A stretch of DNA of 64,000 nucleotides from Pectinophora gossypiella (GCF_024362695.1 NC_065415.1:11015438-11079437); one strand, 5' to 3'. Positions 9,924 to 19,787 are shown, counted from the stretch's first letter. Numbers and translations: made by a program. The notes: generated by a model from the letters alone, not told the origin.

Positions 9924-10206
9924 GAGGAGCTCGGTGGCGCAACGGTAAAGGCGCTCGGTCTGCGATTGTTGAAGTTAAGCAACTTTCGCAAAGGCCGGTC
10001 ATAGGATGGGTGACCACAAAAAAAAACATCGCGAGCTCCTCTGTGCTTCGGAAGGCACGTTAAGCCGTTGGTCCCGGCTGCATTAGCAGTCGTTAATAAC
10101 CACCAAACCCCACTGGGCCCGCGTGGTGGTTTAAGGCCCGATCCCCCTATCCATCCATAAGGAAGGCCCGTGCCCCAGCAGTGGGGACGTTAATGGGCTG
10201 GTGATG
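9924..10206 (+). mobile_element. SINE-2: 5S rRNA-like SINE, intact copy
   Basis: TSD AGGTGCACTTT lies at 9913-9923 and 10207-10217. The head holds a tRNA-type A box TGGCGCAACGG (9935-9945). It also holds 5S rRNA internal-promoter blocks GAAGTTAAGCAAC (9971-9983) and GGATGGGTGACC (10004-10015), 20 nt apart as in eukaryotic 5S genes. The head is closed by inverted arms GAGGAGCTCG (9924-9933) and CGAGCTCCTC (10032-10041). A core GTGCTTCGGAAGGCACG follows, shared with SINE-1. The 3' part GTGCCCCAGCAGTGGGGACG ends in a GATGA tail and resembles a LINE 3' end with a CAGCAGTGG block. It would be transcribed by RNA polymerase III and mobilised in trans by that LINE, which is inference. Confidence 0.8.
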
Positions 10207-10240
10207 AGGTGCACTTTACATTGATTTTTATTATCCACGT

Positions 10241-10337
10241 TCAGAGGGGGTGAGGTAAATCTAGCTCCGTGCGCGATATGAATCGGTGCGGGGCGGAGAG
10301 AAACCGTTCTATACGTAGTATTATTCTTTATCCTTCT
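10241..10337 (+). repeat. R2 dispersed repeat, copy 2
   Basis: The copy holds GGGGGTGAGGTAAATCTAGC, GGTGCGGGGCGGAGAG and CGTTCTATACGTAGTATTAT, as in other R2 copies. It directly abuts a SINE-1 fragment. Confidence 0.65.
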
Positions 10338-10338
10338 T

Positions 10339-10450
10339 TGTAATCGTTACATGAGCCATGTCAGGGGCCTTTGGCGGCTCAATCATAACTCTGACACCAG
10401 GGTTGATGAGGCTGGTATTTCACCTCACAGCCCACACGATAAGAAGAAGA
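10339..10450 (+). mobile_element. SINE-1 3' fragment
   Basis: The fragment runs from CGTTACATGAGCCATGTCAG through GGGTTGATGAGG to CACACGATAAGAAGAAGA. It is 5'-truncated within the core region and joined to the R2 end. Confidence 0.75.
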
Positions 10451-12840
10451 TTATTTATCCTAAAAGTCTAAAGGGCCGTAAGCTACTAAGGAGTAAATGA
10501 GAACGCGCACGGGCTACCTGTCTCCTTCGAACTTACGCTTGCATTTTACTGTATGAAATGTTTGGGGTGTGATATTAGGATACTAATCTCTCTACTCTCT
10601 CTATCATTCCTATTATGGAATCATACTAAACTAACAATCTCTTATACTCAAACCATTTGGGTATTGCCCAAGAAAATACTTCCTACCTTTTGAAACAATA
10701 TGTTCCTTTCAACAATCTAAAGTACAACCTTTCCGCATAACTAACGGCATTTGAAAAACGCTAACAGCTGTCAATTTTCCAAGAGCATTACCTTCGATAA
10801 TACCTAAGTAGTGTTACGTCAGGCTTTATTACAAGGTAGAAGTCGAGACGTTTACAAATTGCTCTTTCTGTCTCGATGGTGGTTTCGTCATCGAGTGACC
10901 CTATTATGGAATTCGCTCGAAAACTTTGTATTTCATACTTATTATTGACGAAATATCTTACGGTACAAATAGCGGAGTTAACGAAGGGTGTCACTTTGGA
11001 TTTGCAAGGGACAATCCATTTTTTCCTTGCAAAAAAAAATATCAAACATTTTTATTTTTTCTCACTGTTTTTAAATAATCAAAATCGGATTTGTCCCTAG
11101 CAAATAAAAAGTTAGTTAGGAAGCTCTGGCTTTATTGACTCCACTAGGAAATTTCTAACTTCGGAAATATAATCAACTAAAAGTATCATATACCCTTTCT
11201 TTCTTAGCATTTTTTCTCAACGCTTATCCCTTCACCTTCTTTTCGAGTCGACGGCAAACCTAATAAATTAGGTAGTCCTCAACGGCCAGTATTATAATCA
11301 TCGTTCTTAAAAAACTGAACCTCTGTGAGTTTATATTTCTTAAAGAATCAATTTCCTGTAAACGTTGTTCAAATTTCGATCTACGAGTAAGTAAGTACTG
11401 CTTAACAACCAATGAAAAATCTCCGCTACTCAGCCAATAAAAAGTATATTATAACTTCTATAACCGTTTACGAGTATCCTACAAATACTCCACTGAACCG
11501 ATACCCGTAAACGCTACCGTAGTACACTTCCTTTCGTCGTAAAGACCAGTCACCGCAGTAATTGCCGTTGAAAGACCATGTTCCACGACTTTGAGGTGCG
11601 TACACATTTGGCGCATGCGCGCGTGCCCTAAAGTAACTGACACTTAATATGCTCTGAACTTAGATGTGCGTCTTAGGCGCAACTCATGCAAGCCTCGAAA
11701 AGTAAGCCAATAGACTACCTATAATAATCTTTTTTTGTTGCTTTTCCTCCAAAGATCCCTCCCTCCCTCAACGCCGGTCCTATGAATCGATTCTATTGAT
11801 TCTTTACAAACACATCCCTCGCTATGCAGAATCGGAAATAATAAAATCGTAAGCCTTTTAAAATTCAAATATTGTTTAACTATTGATCTGGAAATCCGAG
11901 GCTTACGAAAATAATATACTTACTCGTCTTATCGTAATAACAAATTTGGCGTCCTAATTTCAGTGTCATCAGCAGTGACATTTCATAATATTATTTTTGT
12001 GAATCTTACAGTGAAGTTACGAATATTAGAATAAATATACAAATTAATTGATAAAGCGAAGTTTTAGGTTACAAAATAAGACAGGTATAACTTAAATATA
12101 AAAATAGATTGTACGTCCACGAGTCTACAGCAAAGACGCGCGTTGGGCAAATGTGCACGCTCCCTATTACCGAATGCGATGAAGACATTCTCCATTATTT
12201 ATAGCCAACGTGATCTTTGCATCGAAACAATCTGTAGAAAAGCGCTTTGGTAAACAAATAAAGGTATGTGACATTTAGGTGGCGCTATGATTTGTGATAT
12301 TCGATTTTGAAATGGAATTGTGATATTTTATTGAATTTAGAATTTCCTGTAATAAATTTGCACAATGTTCGCTTTTAAATATATCGGTATTCAACTAGTA
12401 GGTATTCAACAACTTAAATATTCATTAATATTATAAGTACTTACCTACCTATAAATGATTACATAGCTTGTAAATAACGAGACATGAACAATTATTTGTC
12501 AAGTTTTTTTGTTCATTAAATTACAACTATAATTATTATAATTACCGGTAGTATGTTCTAGATCAAAAAAGAATTTATAATATTATTGTAAACCAGTTAT
12601 TACCACGCACAAGATAACAAAGCAGCGAGATTGCATTGACGGCAATTTGTAATTTAACTTCAAGCACAACCCGGACACTATACAAAAATCTTATTTTAAT
12701 TATTGTAATATTTAAGTACATACGTACGTACCTATGTAATACCTATGTAATTTTGCACGCCCGATTGGGTTAAATTGTACCTAAGAACTGTATTTTCTTT
12801 TTTTTCTTTTTTATAATGTCCCTATGACATCTTTTTTTGT
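10451..12840. other. No gene; small hairpin only
   Basis: A 14-bp inverted repeat with one mismatch lies at 11465-11478 and 11500-11513, with a nested GAGTAT/ATACTC pair. Overlapping 74-85-codon frames at 10788-11100 lie on opposite strands and are at chance length. The rest is AT-rich. Confidence 0.45.
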
Positions 12841-12849
12841 ATATTGTTT

Positions 12850-13016
12850 TAAGTTTACGCGGTTATAATCATAATTAAAGCACATAATAACGGGTTCTTA
12901 TAATAACGGGTTCAGTCATCCCGTGATAATGGCACTTGCAACAGTGTCGAAATATCGGGAGTCTCATATCTCCATTTAAACGCGGTAAGAACCCGTTATT
13001 ATGTGCTTTAATTATC
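12850..13016. mobile_element. MITE-3 foldback element, copy 1
   Basis: A perfect 30-bp inverted repeat lies at 12871-12900 and 12986-13015 (core AAAGCACATAATAACGGGTT). Each arm is preceded by a related TTTA..CGCGGT block. The middle holds GTGTCGAAATATCGGGAG. A deleted copy lies at 61885-61980. No coding sequence is present. It may be a terminal piece of a larger retroelement rather than a DNA transposon. Confidence 0.65.
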
Positions 13017-13061
13017 TTTTTTTGTACTCTACAATTGCAATAAATCTCTTTTGATTTTGAT

Positions 13062-13135
13062 TTATTCCCTCCGGTTTATTGAGGGGAGGCCTGTGTCCAG
13101 CAAGTCCAGCAGTGGGACGTATATAGGCAGTTTGT
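13062..13135 (+). mobile_element. LINE-3 3' end fragment
   Basis: The fragment has CCTCCGGTTTATTGAGGGGA, GGCCTGTG and CAGCAGTGGGACGTATATAG. In frame, the end of this family encodes EACAQQWDVYRL, a C-terminal signature seen in RTE-like ORF2s. A possible 9-bp TSD GATTTTGAT lies at 13053-13061 and 13136-13144. CCAGCAAGT is a short internal duplication. Confidence 0.65.
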
Positions 13136-13149
13136 GATTTTGATGTTAC

Positions 13150-13295
13150 TGTGTGCCACCTTACGCATAAGTGCGAGCGAGACATAGTCAGCGCGTTCTA
13201 TCATTTGGGGGTGAGAACAGCGCCCGAACCGAAACTTGGTGCGGGGCAGAGAGTTACCGTTCTATACATAGTATTATTCTTTATTCTATGCTTCA
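13150..13295 (+). repeat. R2 dispersed repeat, copy 3
   Basis: The copy starts with TGTGCCACCTTACGC and GCGAGCGAGACA, as in copy 4 at 23632. It ends with GGTGCGGGGCAGAGAG and TTCTATACATAGTATTATTC. An 83-codon frame (13171-13422) starts inside it and is not considered real. Confidence 0.6.
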
Positions 13296-13680
13296 AGTAC
13301 CTACCTACCAAAATACAATAAATAAATGCATGTTTTCAAAACATAAGCTCTTCATTAAACAGACTAGAACAGACACAATGCAAAGGCTTACCGTCTTAAT
13401 CTTCCATTTTAATAAGCCTTAATAAAGTGTCAGTTAATTAGATATAATCTCTGTTTTATCTCTCTACGTCTAGAGAGACGAGCGTTATTTCATGTTTAGT
13501 AAATATTTTCCTTGACGACTGGCCCCGTGAAGAGATAAGGCATTTTTGACCCCACATCCACATTGTAGGCGTGAGATTGGTGGTTTAAGGTGTACGTATT
13601 ACTGCTAGCGTGAAGCGATGTACATTTCGCTGTTGTCGCAAAACTAATTCGGTGTCAGGAACTCGGAAACACAAGTGTCA

Positions 13681-13950
13681 TTTTTTTTGACGTGACTTAT
13701 TGTAGGTTTGCCGCAAATGGCATTAACTACTTGGCCTGACAAATGGGGAGTGCTGAAGGCTCTCACCCGGTACAACGTTTAAGACAACAAACCTGAGGGT
13801 GCCCAGTTGTACGCGAACCTCGGCTCAGAGCGTCGTCTGAGAGGAAAAATATTTGAAAGAATTAATCGAACCTAGTGGGTTGATAGCGATAAGCGCTGAT
13901 TGAGGGAAATCGTCGATCACGCCGGCGGGGTCGGTATCGGGGACACAAGT
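13681..13950 (+). repeat. R1 dispersed repeat, longest copy
   Basis: The element opens with a T-run then GACGTGACTTATTGTAG and GGCATTAACTACTTGGCC. It continues through GGGGAGTGCTGAAGGCTCTC, GAGGGTGCCCAGTTG, GGCGTCGTCT-type sequence and GATAGCGATAAGCGCTGA. Pieces recur at 25779, 25885, 26928, 29769 and 43741. Its class is unknown; no inverted ends or polymerase III boxes are obvious. Confidence 0.65.
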
Positions 13951-14072
13951 GACAGGTAACTAACATTTCGCCTATAAGTTTGTCACGGTAAATAAGCCAC
14001 AACAAAAAGGATAGCCTTTTATTTTTGTAACTACATAATTATGTTTAATGAGTACAACAAACTGTCACTAAA

Positions 14073-14160
14073 ACTGTTGAAGCATACAAACTACAACAAC
14101 GACACACACTACAACAACAACACACACTACAACTACACACTACTAACACTACTATTACTT
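14073..14160 (+). repeat. ACAAC/ACAC-rich simple repeat
   Basis: The stretch is built from imperfect ACAACAAC, CACACACTAC and ACTAC units. It is low complexity only. Confidence 0.7.
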
Positions 14161-14582
14161 ACAATAGTTTTGAAAATAATTCAACGCTGACAGTGGAACC
14201 ATCAACCTAACACACAACTGTCAAGTGTGAAGGGATTAAACTTATCTACTGTTCAAAAAATCCCCGATTTACTTAAACGAATCGTCGGAAAATAACATTT
14301 AAAATAACCCAATTTGAATATAAAATAATCGTTACTTTAAGTCGACTCGCACAGAGCTTATTCAAAAACAGTTAACTGAACTCTAGTAATGTTTATTTAC
14401 ATACTTAATACCCTATTATCTTTATTGTAAGTGGTTGAATTTATATGCGCATTGAGAATTTTATAGTTTCCTACGTAGCCATAAGCGTAAATGTGATATG
14501 ATTTACTTACAATAATCATATTTTTATATGGTATCTATCTGTTTTTGAACGATTTATTAATTTAAGATACACCGTCGGTATA

Positions 14583-14804
14583 CAGTGACATCGTAACGAA
14601 TACTGAGAGGGATGATTCACTCCATGATTCTAAGTTAATATCAAACAGAATTTTCCGTCGCAAAATTCAAGATTATTATAGTTTTTTTTTTTTTCATATT
14701 ATTTTCAATCCTATAGTTTTGCGATGGAATTCCATTCCACTTGATATTAATTCAGAATACTGAGATGAATCATCCCCCTCAGTATTCGTTACGATTTCAC
14801 ACTC
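14583..14804. mobile_element. MITE-4 foldback element, copy 1
   Basis: The left arm begins AGTGACATCGTAACGAATAC and the right arm ends in the complement CAGTATTCGTTACGATTTCA. Arms of roughly 85 nt remain mostly complementary, including the GGGATGATTCA, TTAATATCA and GTCGCAAAA blocks. The centre is a T-run. No coding sequence is present. Confidence 0.7.
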
Positions 14805-14821
14805 ATTACAACTACGTATGG

Positions 14822-15011
14822 GTGTCAATGTCAACTTAACGAATATTGAAGGGGACGATTCAAACCATGATTCTGTGTTGATATCATGTTTTTTTTAGGT
14901 TTTCTTTAATTATTTTCAGGTCCATATAAAAGTCACGGAAAATACCACTTGATATAAATTCAAAATCATAGTCTAAATTATCCCTCAAAGTTTTCGTTAC
15001 GCTGTCACTAA
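14822..15011. mobile_element. MITE-4 foldback element, copy 2
   Basis: This is a more diverged neighbour of copy 1 with the same arm blocks (TTAACGAATATTGAAGGGGA, CATGATTCTGTGTTGATATC, then the complementary TTTTCGTTACGCTGTCAC). It lies only 17 bp from copy 1. Confidence 0.65.
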
Positions 15012-16435
15012 CATTCTGTGTAAAGCAATTTTAGTTTAATTATACCGAATTGTTCAGTATTTACCGTATTGTCTATCTAGTTAATGCCATCTGAGGCTAT
15101 TCTACAATATGTCAGAAAACCCGGTGAGAAATATTGGTGAGTTTATGTGCCTACGTATGCAATAGATCAGATATTTAATCAAATCAAATCAATTCAAAAG
15201 AAAACTCCCTCTTTTATAGAAAGAACTTAAATTTTCTTAGTACTTAATTAAAAACATCATAAAAAAACGGACTTACAGAACTTCTACAAAAGCACAACAA
15301 AAAAAAACATCATAAATGTTAACACTTAGAAACAAAATAAAAAACAAAACCCGCAATACAAAAAAAGGACAAGAAAAAGCACTAACAGCGAAGAATTTTC
15401 CATATCATTTGCACAAAAGAGGCTTAAAGCCTTTAAAAGCGGTTTATTTATTTAGTGCCATGCCATTGCATATTTCTTTGGCATCAAAACTTTACTTGCA
15501 CGCAGCCTTTCACGAAATAGAGTCACGTACTCAGTACACGCGAACCCACTTTGCTTGTCGCCAAATTTATGCAACTTTCCACACCGCAATGTAAATACCC
15601 CCATAACCCTATGAAACCACATTTTGTATCCCAATAGACCTCTATCCGTGGATACTTCAACCCTCCAGCTATCCTAGCTGTGTACGTTGGATTCTAATTT
15701 TGAACACGATGTGCGACTAAAAATATACTAATAAATAATTTAAAATGTTTTTTTTTTTAAGAATTCACAAAACTCATAATTATTTTGAAAATAAACGGAT
15801 GACTGTTTATTTAAAATTCGAATCTTTCTCATTTATTTTCAAAATAATTATGATGTACTTATTGCGATTTTTTTCAAATAAATTTACATTTTTGATTTTA
15901 AAGTATTTATTACAATTATATTTTATTCAATATTTTGTAAAGTGGTACTTACTATCGCTGAATTTTAACATTTAAATATTGCTCATGTTCTTTTTTACTC
16001 AATTTACAAATCTAAAAGTGAAAACATTAATGAAACATGTTTGATATTTTATTATTTCATTCTTCTTAGGCCTTCGCATCAACACTTGTGCAAGTTATCT
16101 GTTAGTGAATTTATATCAGGTACCTTTGCATATTTTGAATGTTTTTCGTTCAAAACCATCAGTATTTTTACTCCAAAGCCACACACACACACATCACACT
16201 ACCAGGTAGCTCCCTCGCTTACTTTCTTATTTACAGAGACCACCACTGGGAATTGTTGCAGTGGCGGTTTTTCCTGAAAAGTTACAAAGTGCAAATAATG
16301 GAGTTTTGCTATGCTGCTTTTATGTTTGGGTATTCATAGATAGGTGGTTTCTAGCCAAGAAAAAATTAATTCAACCTTTTTTTGAGATAACATAGCATCA
16401 CACCTGTCACCCGAAGGAGTAGGCAGATGTATAAA
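15012..16435. other. AT-rich; no recognised gene
   Basis: An A-rich stretch lies at 15240-15370. Reading frames of 60-92 codons overlap on opposite strands. A CA-repeat (ACACACACACATC) lies near 16185. I saw no domain. Confidence 0.45.
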
Positions 16436-16765
16436 AAGTAGGGAATGCAATCCCGACTCGAGATCGTAAATTCGAGATCCCGCGGGATTGGCATTATCAA
16501 TCGTGCGAGATACCGAAATTTTCGGGATCTCGTTTAGTTCATAAAAAATGTAAAGTTTCAGAATGACTGAAACCGATGAAAACTGCTTGTCTGTGATAGT
16601 GAGGTTAATTGAAACAAAATATTTTTTGAAAGAAACAAAAACCTTTATTCTTCAATATTACTAACTAAATAATTAAGTTTTCTTTAGAACTCAGAATAAT
16701 CAAAACAAAAAGTGTAACTAAGGAGATTCGCCCAATCCCGTCAATCTCGAACGAGAACTCGTCAT
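16436..16765. repeat. Palindrome-rich element of unknown class
   Basis: The left end (16436-16540) is packed with self-complementary words: GGGAATGCAATCCCG, TCGAGATC, GATCCCGCGGGATT, GAGATAC and GGGATCTCG. The right end (16730-16762) repeats the theme with CCCAATCCCG, ATCTCGAACGAGAACTCG. The internal 190 bp is AT-rich. The arrangement resembles the two ends of a non-autonomous DNA transposon, without proof. Confidence 0.35.
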
Positions 16766-16811
16766 TTTATCTGATCCAAGAGATTATCTATGATCTATAC
16801 ATGAATTCAAA

Positions 16812-17030
16812 CTTCTCTTCTATCGTGTGAATGTGAGATGGATTACCAACCTCAGCAACCCTGGTCTCAGGGTTATTATCGAGCCGCCAAAGGCCCCTGA
16901 CATGGCTCATGTAACGCTTATCGTGCCTGCCGAAGCACGGATCGTCTTGGCGGCTCAGTAATAACCCTGACACCGGGGTTGATGAGGTTGGTATTCCACC
17001 TCACAACCCACACGATAAGAAGAAGAAGAT
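16812..17030. mobile_element. Two SINE-1 fragments head to head
   Basis: The minus-strand fragment (16812-16946) runs from a TTCTCTTCTATCG tail to CGAAGCACGGATC. At 16947 a plus-strand fragment begins with TTGGCGGCTCAG and runs to GATAAGAAGAAGAAGA. Both outer ends are SINE-1 3' tails, so the pair forms a large inverted repeat. Confidence 0.7.
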
Positions 17031-17212
17031 ACAAAACTTCTTTAAAGGAAAAAAAATATAATTATCGTCATATCACACAAATCATGGCCGTCGAAGATAA
17101 TAGGTACAAATTGTTCTAGACCAGCAAGCATCCATCGTATGAGTGGGAACCAATATTCGCCCGCTCAGGTGAGGTTCCGTCTGGTATTAGGAAATCACGG
17201 CTTAATTGGTCT

Positions 17213-17731
17213 ATGAAGGGTAGAGAGACTCGTCATAGAGTAGACGGGATACGAGAAGTCTGTTTAAATATAACAATAATGTTTGTACCTATCATGTTCC
17301 TTTTTACGCATACAGATATTTTGTATGGCATTGTATTTTACTGTAGGAGCCGTGGCTATACTAGGTGTTTCCCTCAGTACACGTCTTTCCCTCAGCGTTA
17401 CAGATTCCGATATGGTAGTAGTTTTACAGCTAGTTACATAATATGTAATTTAATTTTTGACGTCCAAAAAGCGCTGACTATGTATATATATGAATCGTCA
17501 CTGTCATTAATTGTAATATTAAACTGCCAACTATTAAACTTTGGCGGTAATTATTTAAAATGGCTTGAGTTTCATGATTCGTTTGATACATTGATAAACA
17601 AAAATGATTCTGTTCCAAATATAAACAAAATTATATTGCCGTCTCGCTTTCCACTCTCTTTTCTTCCGACCTTTCTCACGCACAAGGTTTTACTAATTGT
17701 TAATTTGAAAATACAGTGCATATTGAAGTAA
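17213..17731 (+). other. 172-codon open reading frame, doubtful
   Basis: The frame opens with MKGRETRHRVDG and contains one hydrophobic run (ITIMFVPIMFLFTH, about residues 21-34). I recognise no domain. There is no signal of codon bias, no splice-site pair and no partner. By my rough estimate from base composition, an ORF this long is expected less than once by chance in 64 kb, so it is listed but not called a gene. Confidence 0.15.
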
Positions 17732-17802
17732 TCGGCGTTTCAATTAATAAGATAATTCAATCTAAAGAATTATATACAAAACAAAACAGTAAGCTATAAC
17801 TA

Positions 17803-18066
17803 GGCTGTAGTCAGACGAATGCTTGTCTCGCATTGTGAAGTCCCAGGTTCAAATCCAGCAAGCACTTAAACCAACGATTTGCAAGTTCATGTTTCAAATA
17901 TACCTATACACCGCGAAATGTGTTTTCATTGGTATGGGACCTAACCTGTAAATGGGCTGTTTTTTTTCTTTCGGGTTAGAAGGACAGATAGTCGCTTCTG
18001 TGAATTACCAGACCTGTCAAATCTTCAGTTTAAGTAAGTTGACCCCGTGAAACGCGAGGAATACCC
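17803..18066 (+). mobile_element. SINE-3, diverged copy with tRNA-like head
   Basis: A B-box-like AGGTTCAAATCC lies at about 17848, preceded by a weak A-box region. The body retains ACCTAACCTGTA, GGGCTG, AGTCGCTTCTGTGAATTACC, GACCTGTCAAATCTTCAG and GACCCCGTGAAA. The middle and tail have decayed. Confidence 0.6.
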
Positions 18067-18407
18067 AAACCCTATTCAACTTAAAAGTAGAAAAGTTAAT
18101 TTTCTATTTACCAAACCGCAAATCGAAACACGTACCTCAATTTTAATCGGAGTGATCTACTTTTCTAGCCGTGTAGAACAGCAGATTATAATTTAAATGA
18201 CAAAAAATAAACTAAGCAAACCTACAAAGTATTTCCTCAAAAACATCGCCTCTGTATTCTTAGCTACTCTATGCCGCATAACACGAGGCAATATAACCTT
18301 ATTAATGAACGACAAATACTAATATCCGTGCCTTTGTGCCGAGCCGATCATAGCACGTATCAGACACGTTAGACATACAAGAGCACGCAATTGTAGTTAC
18401 CTACACA

Positions 18408-18646
18408 ACATACATACATAAATACACACCCGTATCCTAACGGGGTGAGCAGAGTGAACGGGGTGAGAACCCCTCTATACTTCGGAGAGCATGATAAACT
18501 GATGGTCCCGGCCACTATTTACGGTAAGAATGTAGTCGTTACGTGAACCATTTCAGGGACTTTTGGTAAGTCAATAGTAACCCTGATACCAGCGTTGATA
18601 GGGTCGGTCATTGATCTCATAATCCACACGAAAGAATAAGAAATAG
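18408..18646. mobile_element. LINE tail (minus) joined to SINE-1 fragment (plus)
   Basis: At 18408-18470 the minus strand ends in GGTGTGTATTTATG with a TATG-type tail, as in LINE 3' ends. A diverged SINE-1 copy follows (18478-18646): GATGGTCCCGGCCACTA, GTAGTCGTTACGTGAACC, AATAGTAACCCTGATACC, then AATCCACACGAAAGAATAAG. Confidence 0.5.
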
Positions 18647-19255
18647 AGATGACGGGCTGTCTAAAGCATTCCATAGGCTAACCTTTCTCCTAAACCAGTA
18701 CAAGGAATTTGTACCATAACATAAACACAATTATCTGTTATGAATTGCAAATACTTTCTATACAAGGACTAGAATTTATGTCACGTTTAACAAAGCTACC
18801 TATTTAGTTCCTCAATAAAGATCATCATTGATATACGACTCTTGTACAAATACGCCGTTTTCGAACAAAACAAATTCAATAGGTTCGCCATTTCAAGAAA
18901 CATGATTTAAAGTTTAGTAAAAGCAGATGTAATAATGAGTCATTTAATATAAGACTTAAAATGAAGTATAGGAAATCATAATTCACCTAAACCACTTAAG
19001 AACATGATAATAAAATAGTTACTAAAGCCTGACATACACAGAACATATATCACAAAGATCTATGGAAAGGAAAATAGACATGTTTATTGATACAAGAACC
19101 AATAGTCATTATAGTTTATACTTTAATGAGCATGAATAGCATTTTCCATCAAACTCGTCAGTTTCAAATAGAAAAGGATAAGCCCAGTAGCAGAACTTAA
19201 CTATTATCATTATTTCTTCTGAAGAAGCGAACGAATAAGAATGTAGTTTTACCAA
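18647..19255. other. No recognised feature
   Basis: This is AT-rich sequence without a long frame or window-internal relative. Confidence 0.45.
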
Positions 19256-19432
19256 CTACAATACACAATACAATACACAATTCTTTATCGCACAAAAGGA
19301 ACATATACTTAGCAAATTTAAAGACCAACAGTATAGTAGTAGTGTAGTAAGTAGTTATCAATAGTAACAATACAATACAAATACACTTTATTGCACCGAA
19401 ATAAAAAGAAATAATTACAAAAAGACAACAAC
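19256..19432 (-). mobile_element. LINE-6 3' UTR and tail, two pieces
   Basis: On the minus strand, 19366-19432 reads TTGTAATTATTTCTTTTTAT, then GGTGCAATAAAGTGTATTTG, then an ATTGT-type tail. This matches 55640-55738. A second tail-like piece lies at 19256-19312. The polyadenylation-like AATAAA sits in the motif. Confidence 0.55.
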
Positions 19433-19435
19433 ATC

Positions 19436-19565
19436 ATTAATTTAAGAGCCACGCTCTTATCGATGTAGCAATCTCCTTTCTACGTTTCCAAGAGGAAGGA
19501 GTATTTGGCGTAGAGAAGAGAGGAATGGTGATTACTCCACCGACAAGAGCGCAGCTCTTAAATAT
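19436..19565. mobile_element. Two LINE-1 3' ends facing outward
   Basis: The left edge is a minus-strand LINE-1 3' end (TTAAGAGCCACGCTCTTATCG, GATGTAGCA). The right edge is a plus-strand one (CACCGACAAGAGCGCAGCTCTT). Both keep the AAGAGC/GCTCTT stem, with different loops. Between them lies about 80 bp including GGAAGGAG. Confidence 0.6.
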
Positions 19566-19610
19566 ACGAGTATAAAGAGAGAATAATAAAAATAGAGAAG
19601 AAGAATAGAA

Positions 19611-19787
19611 TTAAGTTGACAGAACACGTCAAACGGGTTACATATCAGCGAGATGCCTAATTGATTCGAACGGGTTATTCATTTTTTTTTAAATTAACAG
19701 CTGTCAATCATTTGTCCTTTTCCTTTTTGGTGGATAAGAAAATAAAATTAGAAGGTGACTGCAGGAATCGGGGCCATTGTAAATTTA
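19611..19787 (-). mobile_element. MITE-5, half copy
   Basis: On the minus strand it starts GGCCCCGATTCCTGCAGTCA and continues with TCTAATTTTATTTTCTTATC, GACAAATGATTGACAGCTGT, AATAACCCG and GTTTGACGTG. This is the left half of the 58473-58877 element. The right terminal repeat is absent. Confidence 0.65.

Noticed and set aside
9971..10015. Genuine 5S rRNA gene
   Set aside because: Only the promoter blocks match; the rest of the 5S sequence is absent and the unit is a SINE with a tail and TSD.
14073..14160. CRISPR-like or satellite array
   Set aside because: Units are short, irregular ACAAC/CACAC words without unique spacers of constant length.
16170..16262. Exon after the acceptor-like TTCTTATTTACAG
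   Set aside because: The following frame is short, has no domain and has no matching donor.
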